Source: an uncultured Candidatus Pelagibacter sp.
Lineage (GTDB): Bacteria; Pseudomonadota; Alphaproteobacteria; Pelagibacterales; Pelagibacteraceae
Assembly: GCA_913043015.1 (NCBI GenBank)
Contig: CAJWKX010000043.1
Span: 1-5,941 of the forward strand
Length of the DNA: 5,941 nucleotides
Direction: 5' to 3'
The position numbers and the translations under genes are program-made. The notes under the pieces are model-generated. The model was not told the origin of the DNA, did not search any database, and worked only from the letters and a program-made list of their open reading frames with translations. Numbering within the stretch: position 1 is the first letter of the stretch; each line of letters opens with the position of its first letter. This document shows positions 1-5,581 of the stretch, in pieces.

Positions 1-1092
1 TAAAAACATTTCTATTGAAAGATTTTGATTTGACACAATATATAACTCATCCATAGTTTTAATTGTGAACTGCCAAAACAAAATTAGTGTTTCTACAGAC
101 AAATTACTAGCAAGTTGGGAAATTTGTTTGAATTCTTCATCATTCAGAGAAAAGTTAGTCCCTTCTAATTTCAGTGATGAGATATTTTTAAAATAATAAA
201 GAAGTTCTAAAAAATCATTAAGAAATACTTTTGGTTCCACTCCCGCATCATATATAGATCGATATATTTTAATTACTTCTTCTTCATTGCCTTCGAACAA
301 ATATTTAAAAAGTTCAATTAAAGAACTTTTATCGAAATATCCAAAAATTTTTTGTGCAATTTTTAAATTTAACTCTTTACCTTCTGTTTGAGTAATTAAT
401 AATCGATCAAGTAAGCTGAGGCAATCTCGAACTGAGCCTTCTGAGACTTTAACAATTAGTTTTAATGCATCATCGCCTATTTTAATGTTTTCTTTATCTT
501 TATTTTCAAGTTCATAAATTTTTTTAACATACTCAAATAGCTCTTTTGATTTAACTCTTGACAAGTCATAACGTTGGCACCTGCTTAAAATAGTAACAGG
601 TAATTTTCGAGGATCAGTAGTTGAGAAAATTATCTTAAGGTATGAGGGAGGATTCTCCAATGTCTTCAATAGTGCTGACATTGCCGAAGAGGACATTTGG
701 TGCGCTTCATCCAAAATATATATTTTGTATTTTCCTAAAGTCGGTGGAAACTTGGCTATTTCAATTAATTCTCTCACATCGTTTACGGATGTCTTATTTG
801 CGCTGTCCATTTCTAAAACGTCTAAATTATTAGAATTTGAAATAGACTCGCAGTTCTCACAAAATTTTTCTTTGCATAAGTTTTCAATTCCATTAACACA
901 CATTAAACTTTTGGCTATTAGTCTAGCCAGCGTAGTTTTGCCAGTACCACGTATGCCTGTTAGTAAATATGCATTAGGAATTTTATTAGATTGAATGGAG
1001 TTATAAATTGTATCTCTTATTATATCTTGGCCAATTAAATCATCGAAGACTCTAGGTCTATACTTTGTTGCTAATACAGAATTTTTTGACAT
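1..1092 (-). CDS. dnaX: DNA polymerase III subunit gamma/tau, 5' part, cut by the left window edge
   Basis: This is the ATPase subunit of the clamp loader, which opens the beta sliding clamp and places it on primed DNA at the fork. Reading leftward from the ATG at 1090-1092, the frame stays open to base 1, giving 364 residues without a stop. Visible in order are the N-terminal YRPRVFDDLIGQ box (11-22), the Walker A P-loop GIRGTGKT (46-53), four zinc-ligand cysteines (65, 73, 78, 81), the Walker B/DEAH box (128-131), the sensor 1 region FSTTD (156-160), the SRC arginine-finger motif (170-172, Arg171) and the sensor 2 motif GSVRD (219-223). These are the AAA+ domains I-II and most of domain III. 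The tau-specific C-terminus, and any programmed frameshift making gamma, would lie outside the window. The ATG sits 11 nt after the inferred end of the SRP RNA, with only a weak purine stretch (AAGAAAA) as ribosome-binding site. Identification is very secure. Confidence 0.97.
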   Translation of the reverse strand, partial: MSKNSVLATKYRPRVFDDLIGQDIIRDTIYNSIQSNKIPNAYLLTGIRGTGKTTLARLIAKSLMCVNGIENLCKEKFCENCESISNSNNLDVLEMDSANKTSVNDVRELIEIAKFPPTLGKYKIYILDEAHQMSSSAMSALLKTLENPPSYLKIIFSTTDPRKLPVTILSRCQRYDLSRVKSKELFEYVKKIYELENKDKENIKIGDDALKLIVKVSEGSVRDCLSLLDRLLITQTEGKELNLKIAQKIFGYFDKSSLIELFKYLFEGNEEEVIKIYRSIYDAGVEPKVFLNDFLELLYYFKNISSLKLEGTNFSLNDEEFKQISQLASNLSVETLILFWQFTIKTMDELYIVSNQNLSIEMFL

Positions 1093-1103
1093 ATTTTCTT
1101 AAA

Positions 1104-1186
1104 GGGCCAACCAACCTGGAAAATAATGGCTACCTTTGCTGCCTTTCGACCCTGGAGGATTAACCTTAAATCCACCTGATTGACCC
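1104..1186 (-). ncRNA. ffs: Signal recognition particle RNA, small bacterial (4.5S) type
   Basis: This is the RNA scaffold of the signal recognition particle; it binds Ffh and targets nascent membrane proteins to FtsY. On the minus strand the apical domain reads CAGG-GUC-GAAA-GGC-AGCA. This matches the E. coli 4.5S arrangement CAGG-UCC-GGAA-GGA-AGCA: the two sides of the symmetric loop are identical, the 3-bp stem covaries and the tetraloop is GNRA. The ends close in a terminal helix, GGGUCAAUCA (1186-1177) with UGGUUGGCCC (1113-1104), using Watson-Crick and G-U pairs. The 83-nt length, against about 114 nt in E. coli, follows from the helix ends and from a promoter whose predicted start is exactly base 1186. 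A gene for this RNA next to dnaX is a known arrangement. The ends are inferred and could shift by a few nucleotides. Confidence 0.95.
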
Positions 1187-1192
1187 AACTTT

Positions 1193-1222
1193 ATTATATC
1201 AGTATAAAATTCTAATCTACAA
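1193..1222 (-). promoter_or_regulatory. Sigma-70-type promoter of the SRP RNA gene (extended -10)
   Basis: On the minus strand a perfect -10 box TATAAT (1198-1193) is preceded by TGA (1201-1199), which makes an extended TGn -10. A partial -35 box TTGTAG (1222-1217) lies 18 bp upstream. Six bases after the -10 comes the G at 1186, the first base of the SRP RNA terminal helix, so promoter and RNA structure independently point to the same start. It lies wholly in the gap after pheA and gives the SRP RNA, and probably dnaX by read-through, transcription independent of kdsB-pheA. This is inferred from sequence only. Confidence 0.82.
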
Positions 1223-1237
1223 CAAACTTAATTAAAT

Positions 1238-2068
1238 TTATTTTTTCCTAAATGGATCTTGTTTAAACACCCCTAAGAGTTGAAATTCAGTGCAGTGTAA
1301 CTCTAAGTCCTGTAAAGATTCAGCAATTTTTTTCTCTTCTATATGACCATCAACTTCACACAAAAAAAAGTATGAAGAAAATGTACCCTTCTCAGGAAAA
1401 GATTGTAGCTTAGTCATGTCACACGATCTTACGGCCATTCCAGATAATGCCTGGTAGAGAGCCGCTGGTTTACTTTTCAGCTTAAATAAAAAAGATGTTA
1501 TATATTTTTCATTTTCTTTAAATTCCGGTTGAACAATATCTTTTTGAAAAATTAAAAAGCGTGTAAAATTTACTTTATCATCTTGAATATCAAATTTTAG
1601 AACATTCAAGTCATAAATTTCTGCACTAAGTTTTGATGCTATTGCCGCTTTAGATTTATCCTTCGTTAAAGAAACAAATTGTGCACTGCCCGCAGTGTCC
1701 GCCATGACGTTTTCGATTAAATTATGTTTTTTAATAAAACTAGAAGATTGACTCAACGCAGCTGTATGTGAATATACAGTTTTTATATCTTCTATTTTTG
1801 CGCCTGGCAAAGATAAAAGATTGTGATTTATTAGAAAGAAATGTTCTGAATAAATGTTTAATCGATATTTAAAAATTAGAAATTCGATATTTATGTTACC
1901 AATTAGTTGGTTTTGTTCAGGTATAATTGCTTTTATGCTATTATCATTACTTGCTAATTGAAAACATTCATCGAATGTTTTGCATGCTATAGTCTCACAT
2001 CCGTGATAATTTTCCTTCACACAACTTTCGCTATAACTTCCTGGTATTCCTTGATATGCAATTTTCAT
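1238..2068 (-). CDS. pheA: Prephenate dehydratase with C-terminal ACT domain
   Basis: This cytoplasmic enzyme converts prephenate to phenylpyruvate in the phenylalanine branch of aromatic amino acid synthesis. The protein has 276 residues, normal for a monofunctional prephenate dehydratase without a chorismate mutase domain. Motifs seen are N-terminal GIPGSYSE (7-14), the SH loop (SHTA, 100-103), DTAGSAQ (124-130) and the catalytic-region TRF (169-171). A C-terminal ACT regulatory domain (about 191-268) carries AALY (202-205), MTKLQS (218-223) and a final LLGVF (264-268). This ACT domain resembles the alphaproteobacterial form more than the E. coli GALV/ESRP form, and probably mediates feedback inhibition by phenylalanine. 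The usual ENS motif reads QNQ (52-54). The start follows the kdsB stop by 21 nt with no clear Shine-Dalgarno sequence, so the two genes are likely cotranscribed. No terminator hairpin is visible after its stop. Confidence 0.94.
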   Translation of the reverse strand: MKIAYQGIPGSYSESCVKENYHGCETIACKTFDECFQLASNDNSIKAIIPEQNQLIGNINIEFLIFKYRLNIYSEHFFLINHNLLSLPGAKIEDIKTVYSHTAALSQSSSFIKKHNLIENVMADTAGSAQFVSLTKDKSKAAIASKLSAEIYDLNVLKFDIQDDKVNFTRFLIFQKDIVQPEFKENEKYITSFLFKLKSKPAALYQALSGMAVRSCDMTKLQSFPEKGTFSSYFFLCEVDGHIEEKKIAESLQDLELHCTEFQLLGVFKQDPFRKK

Positions 2069-2089
2069 AAATTTAAATCTTATATTCTA

Positions 2090-2833
2090 TTAATTTTTGG
2101 TTTCCAATAACTTCTTTTTTACTTTTTCATAATCTTCCATGGTATCAATGCTTATTGGCGATGATTTTGCTAAGGCAACATTTATTTTTATGCCATTATC
2201 CATTGCTCTTAATTGTTCTAATTGGTTTTTAATTTCATTTTCTGATTGATTAAGATTAACAATTCTTTCTAAAATGCTAGTTTTATATGCATATATTCCA
2301 ATATGATGATAAGTATTTTTTTTTATGCCTTCGTTAACTTTTCTAGTAAAATCTAAAGCTAAAGAAAAATTATTATCAATAATTTCATTTTTGGTGATTA
2401 CCTTTACAATATTAGAATTGCTAAAAATTGCTTTATCTTTAATTTTTGCAGCTAAAGTTCCAATTTCAGAATTATTTTTTAAAATTAAATTGTTTAAGTT
2501 TCTAATATCATTTACATCAATATCGGGTTCATCTCCTTGAAGATTAATGATATAGTCTACATCCTTGTGATTTAATGTTTGATAGCATTCAAATATTCTA
2601 TCTGTTCCGGTTTTGTGTTGTTTGCTTGTAAGAATTGCTTTACCACCATTTTTTTCTACATCTTTTAAAATTTCTTGATTTTCAGTTGCAACATATACCT
2701 CGCCTATTCTTGATTCTTTTGCTTTTTTAACAACATGGGAAATAATAGATAAATTATTAATCTTCAATAATGGTTTCCCAGGTAAACGAGTGGCTGAAAG
2801 TCTAGAAGGTATCAATATTAATGTTTTCGACAT
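2090..2833 (-). CDS. kdsB: 3-deoxy-manno-octulosonate cytidylyltransferase (CMP-Kdo synthetase)
   Basis: The enzyme activates Kdo with CTP to form CMP-Kdo, the donor for the inner core of lipopolysaccharide, in the cytoplasm. The 247-residue length is typical of the family. Motifs seen are the N-terminal nucleotide-binding stretch IPSRLSATRLPGKPL (8-22), the HKTGTDR motif (73-79), NLQGDEP (97-103) with the expected metal-binding Asp101, the YHHIGIYAY segment (175-183), LEQLRAMDNG (205-214) and the near-C-terminal SIDT (228-231) with Asp230. The gene starts the leftward kdsB-pheA unit and is divergent from cycM. No strong Shine-Dalgarno sequence precedes the ATG at 2831-2833. A GC-rich inverted repeat begins 16 nt upstream of the start and would lie in its leader or promoter. 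Its presence implies a Gram-negative cell making Kdo-containing LPS. Confidence 0.96.
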   Translation of the reverse strand: MSKTLILIPSRLSATRLPGKPLLKINNLSIISHVVKKAKESRIGEVYVATENQEILKDVEKNGGKAILTSKQHKTGTDRIFECYQTLNHKDVDYIINLQGDEPDIDVNDIRNLNNLILKNNSEIGTLAAKIKDKAIFSNSNIVKVITKNEIIDNNFSLALDFTRKVNEGIKKNTYHHIGIYAYKTSILERIVNLNQSENEIKNQLEQLRAMDNGIKINVALAKSSPISIDTMEDYEKVKKKLLETKN

Positions 2834-2849
2834 GTTTAGCTACTATTTA

Positions 2850-2866
2850 TGCGTCTAAGGGACGCA
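2850..2866. repeat. GC-rich inverted repeat between kdsB and cycM
   Basis: The sequence has perfect arms T-GCGTC (2850-2855) and GACGC-A (2861-2866) around a 5-nt centre (taagg). Ten of the 15 bases at 2851-2865 are G or C, in otherwise very AT-rich surroundings. It lies in the divergent intergenic region (2834-2936), 16 nt before the kdsB start and 70 nt before the preferred cycM start. It could be a dyad operator or a small hairpin in the kdsB leader RNA; there is no T-run, so it is not a classical terminator. The function is unknown. Confidence 0.55.
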
Positions 2867-2936
2867 AATATTACATTCAAAAAACTTAAGTAATTAATGA
2901 ATTATCATGTTATACGACCAATTAATTATTAATAAA

Positions 2937-3464
2937 ATGAATTCTTTTGAAATAAATAAAATTATAGCCGCTATTTTAGTTACCATATTTTTAGTTTTTG
3001 GAATTAGTAAAATTTCAGACATAATTTTTAAGGTTAATGAAACTGGAGTTGTGTCCTATAAAGTTGAAGCTCTTGCTGGATCAAGCAGTGATGTAAAAGC
3101 TGAAACAAGTGCAGATATATCCACGTTTTTAGCATTAGGAAATATAGATACCGGAAAGAAGGTATTTAATAAATGTAAAAGTTGTCATAGTGTTGCTAAA
3201 GAAGGCAGCAATAAGATAGGACCAGCCTTGTATTCGATTGTTGGCCGAGTCGCAGGAAGTGTATCAGATTATAAATATTCCCAAGCTTTAACATCTTATG
3301 GCAAAGAATGGACTTTTGAAGAGTTAAATGGTTTTTTAACTAAACCAGCTAAATGGATACCAAAAAATAAAATGGGATTTGGAGGAGTTAAGGATAAGAC
3401 TGATAGAGCTTCAGTTATATTATATTTAAATCAAAATAGCGATAATCCACAGCCATTGCCTTAA
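2937..3464 (+). CDS. cycM: Membrane-anchored class I cytochrome c (CycM-like)
   Basis: This is an electron carrier on the periplasmic face of the inner membrane, by family expectation linking the bc1 complex to a terminal oxidase. From the ATG at 2937 the protein has 175 residues. An uncleaved N-terminal membrane anchor (about 8-32) is followed by a Ser/Ala/Glu-rich linker (about 45-65) and one cytochrome c domain, with heme-binding CKSCH (80-84), where His84 is an axial ligand, and the probable sixth ligand Met146 in PKNKMGFGG (142-150). I prefer this start over the in-frame ATG at 2907 because MNSFEINKI followed directly by the anchor matches the usual N-terminus of the family, while the upstream start adds ten residues of unconvincing sequence. 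Neither start has a clear Shine-Dalgarno. It is divergent from kdsB and ends 4 bp from argF, which faces it. Confidence 0.9.
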   Translation: MNSFEINKIIAAILVTIFLVFGISKISDIIFKVNETGVVSYKVEALAGSSSDVKAETSADISTFLALGNIDTGKKVFNKCKSCHSVAKEGSNKIGPALYSIVGRVAGSVSDYKYSQALTSYGKEWTFEELNGFLTKPAKWIPKNKMGFGGVKDKTDRASVILYLNQNSDNPQPLP

Positions 3465-3468
3465 TTAT

Positions 3469-4401
3469 TTATAGTTTATCTAAACAATATAATAATATAC
3501 TTTTCTGGACATGGGATCTATTAGTGGCTTGTTGCCATACAACGCTATTTTTGGAATCAATTATTTCTGAAGTAACCTCTTGACCTCTGTTTGCTGGCAA
3601 ACAATGTAGAAAAATAAAATTTTTTTTAGCGAATTTTGTTAAATTTTTATTTACTTGATATTTTTTGAATTCTTGAAGTTTTCTTTGCTTATTAACTTTA
3701 TCATTTAAACTTATAAATTTATCTGCAAATACTACATCTGCAAATTTTATTGCTTGTTTAGGATCAGAAAATAATCTTACTTTGGACGATTTGTTACTTA
3801 TTAGACTTAAAGTTTTTTTATTAGTCATGTATTTTTTTGGTGAAGATATGTTTAATTTAATTGTAAATTTTATTGCCGCTTCAACTAAACTATTTAAAAC
3901 ATTGTTGCAATCTCCAATCCAACATAGTTGAAGTTTGGAGATATTCTTTTTCTTAATTTCTTCAATTGTAAAAATATCAGAAAGAATTTGAGTCGGGTGT
4001 GATGAAGGACTTAAACCATTTATGATTGGTATATCTAAATATGATTTAAACTTTTCAAGTTTTTGGTCTGAGTCAGTCCTAAGCATAAATGCGTCACCAT
4101 AACTTGAAATTATTTTAGCAGTATCATGAATGGACTCTCCTCCTTGACCAAGGTGTAACTCATCTTTCCTTAAGTTTAAGGCGCCACCACCTAGTTGCCT
4201 CATCGCCAAATAAAAACTTAATCTTGTTCTTAAACTAGATTTTTCAAACATTTGAATTAAAAACTTTCCCCTTAAAGGAACGTCCTTATCTGGCATCAAA
4301 GAAGAAAAATTTTTTCTTTTACTCTTTCTTTTTTTGGCATCTATTAGGATTTTTCTCAAATTTTTTTTTGAAATATCAATTAAATTTATAAAATGTTCCA
4401 T
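3469..4401 (-). CDS. argF: Ornithine carbamoyltransferase
   Basis: The enzyme makes citrulline from ornithine and carbamoyl phosphate in arginine synthesis. Its 310 residues are a normal length. Carbamoyl-phosphate site: SLRT (56-59) in place of the usual STRT, Arg108 in MLRTD, and HPTQ (135-138). Ornithine side: GDCNNV (163-168), Asp227 and Ser231 followed by Leu232 where an SMG/SMH-type loop normally has Met. The catalytic-cysteine motif HCLP (266-269, Cys267) and Arg295 near the C-terminus are present. The Lys-rich stretch 22-30 lies in the variable region before the first conserved block. The ATG directly abuts the argD stop (TAAATG), and an AAGG Shine-Dalgarno (4410-4407) lies inside the end of argD, so translation is probably coupled. 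The paired argD supports an arginine role. N-acetyl- or N-succinylornithine as substrate is a less likely alternative, suggested only by the SLRTR motif. Confidence 0.93.
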   Translation of the reverse strand: MEHFINLIDISKKNLRKILIDAKKRKSKRKNFSSLMPDKDVPLRGKFLIQMFEKSSLRTRLSFYLAMRQLGGGALNLRKDELHLGQGGESIHDTAKIISSYGDAFMLRTDSDQKLEKFKSYLDIPIINGLSPSSHPTQILSDIFTIEEIKKKNISKLQLCWIGDCNNVLNSLVEAAIKFTIKLNISSPKKYMTNKKTLSLISNKSSKVRLFSDPKQAIKFADVVFADKFISLNDKVNKQRKLQEFKKYQVNKNLTKFAKKNFIFLHCLPANRGQEVTSEIIDSKNSVVWQQATNRSHVQKSILLYCLDKL

Positions 4402-5574
4402 TTAAGCCTTATATTTCTGACAAGATTTCTTTATAATTTCAATTCCTTCATCAATTTCTTCTTTAGTTATGATTAACGAAGGTAATATTCTAATTACATT
4501 ATCATTTGCTTTAACAGTTATAAGTTTATTTTTGAGAAATATAGATATTAGCTTTGATGGATCATCATGAGTTTGAAGACCAATCATTAGTCCTCTTCCT
4601 CTTACCTCTTTTATTATGCTGGAAAAATTTTGATGTATTTCTTTTAATCTCTCAAAAAAATATTTTGACATTTCATTAATGTGTTGTTCAAAACCTTCTT
4701 TTAACATTACATCTAAAACAGTATTTGCCAATGACATAGCAAGAGGAGATCCTGCAAACGTACTTCCATGAGATGAAATATGCATCGAATTGGCCACTTT
4801 TTTCTTGAATAAACAGCCACCTGCCGGATATCCACCTGATACTGCCTTAGCGAATGGAACAATATCAGGCATAATTCCAGCATGTTGATAAGCAAAAAAT
4901 TTACCTGATCTGTAATAACCACATTGAATTTCATCACATATTAACAAAATATCTTTTTCATTACATAATTCTCTTAAACCTTCAAGGCATTGATCTTGAA
5001 TGGGTTTGCAGCCCCCTTCGCCTAAAACAGGCTCAATTAAAATTGCACAAGTTTGATCTGTAATTTTTTGTTTTAATTGATCATGGTTGCCAAAATCGAA
5101 ATGGTCAAAATGTTTTAAAATAGGAAAACCTTCAGTATGTTTTGGATTATTTCCAGCTGAAATTGTTGCTATAGTTCTGCCATGAAAACTATTGTTTATG
5201 CATAAAATTCTATTTTTTTCTGGTTTTCCAATTGAATAAAAATATTTTACTGCTCCCTTTATAGCTAATTCTGTCGCTTCTGCTCCAGAATTTTGAAGGC
5301 CTACCGCATCAAATCCGGTTAATTTACAAATTCTCTCTGCAAATCTTTCTTGTTCATGTATTAGAAATAAATTTGAAAGATGCCATGGTTTTTCAGAATA
5401 TTTTTTAATTGCCTCAACAAGCTTTGGATGATTGTGTCCTAATGCGTTTACAGCTATGCCTTGACAAAAATCTAAAAATTTTTCTTTTTTATCTGTATAT
5501 AGGTAACTTCCTTTACCAAAAACAAAGTTTTCTCTTACTGATCTTGCATATGTTCCTAAAACGTAGCTCATCAT
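4402..5574 (-). CDS. argD: Acetylornithine aminotransferase (class III PLP-dependent)
   Basis: This enzyme transfers an amino group from glutamate to N-acetylglutamate semialdehyde, giving N-acetylornithine, in cytoplasmic arginine synthesis. Members often also serve lysine synthesis as succinyldiaminopimelate aminotransferase. The protein has 390 residues, typical of ArgD. Visible are NALGHNHP (43-50), the phosphate-binding NSGAEATE (95-102), FHGRT (130-134), EPVLGEGG (181-188), the PLP-pyridine Asp in ICDEIQCG (212-219, Asp214), the Schiff-base lysine in FAKAVSGG (241-248, Lys243), HGSTFAGSPLA (269-279) and the C-terminal Arg362 in IRILPSL, the expected substrate-carboxylate ligand. Two ATG codons are adjacent (5572-5574 and 5569-5571); the second, giving MSYVLGTYAR, may be the true start. 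The gene follows the permease stop by 7 nt and runs directly into argF, so the three probably share a transcript. Confidence 0.96.
   Translation of the reverse strand: MMSYVLGTYARSVRENFVFGKGSYLYTDKKEKFLDFCQGIAVNALGHNHPKLVEAIKKYSEKPWHLSNLFLIHEQERFAERICKLTGFDAVGLQNSGAEATELAIKGAVKYFYSIGKPEKNRILCINNSFHGRTIATISAGNNPKHTEGFPILKHFDHFDFGNHDQLKQKITDQTCAILIEPVLGEGGCKPIQDQCLEGLRELCNEKDILLICDEIQCGYYRSGKFFAYQHAGIMPDIVPFAKAVSGGYPAGGCLFKKKVANSMHISSHGSTFAGSPLAMSLANTVLDVMLKEGFEQHINEMSKYFFERLKEIHQNFSSIIKEVRGRGLMIGLQTHDDPSKLISIFLKNKLITVKANDNVIRILPSLIITKEEIDEGIEIIKKSCQKYKA
4407..4410 (-). promoter_or_regulatory. Shine-Dalgarno of argF inside argD
   Basis: AAGG on the minus strand lies 5 nt before the argF ATG and within the last argD codons. 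It is the clearest ribosome-binding site in the window and fixes the argF start at 4401. With the TAAATG junction it suggests that ribosomes finishing argD re-initiate on argF. Confidence 0.6.
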
Positions 5575-5581
5575 TTTTTTA

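Noticed and set aside
642..994. Two overlapping plus-strand open frames of 63 and 89 codons
   Set aside because: They lie antisense to the best-conserved part of dnaX (P-loop, zinc cysteines, DEAH box), have no recognisable motif and overlap each other, so they are shadows.
2325..2540. Plus-strand open frame of 71 codons
   Set aside because: It is antisense to the middle of kdsB, whose motifs are intact; its hydrophobic look comes from AT-rich codons read in reverse.
2834..2936. Sigma-70 promoters for kdsB and cycM
   Set aside because: Weak -10-like hexamers occur on both strands (for example TAATAT toward kdsB and TTATAC toward cycM), but in such AT-rich sequence they are expected by chance and lack good -35 partners. 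At least one promoter per direction must exist nearby, but I cannot place it.
3474..3485. Palindrome GTTTA-tc-TAAAC at the end of argF as a bidirectional terminator
   Set aside because: The centre is only 2 nt, too short for a stable loop; the arms are AT-rich and it encodes the argF C-terminus.
4713..4937. Minus-strand open frame of 74 codons
   Set aside because: It is an out-of-frame reading of argD through the PLP-lysine region and has no motif of its own.
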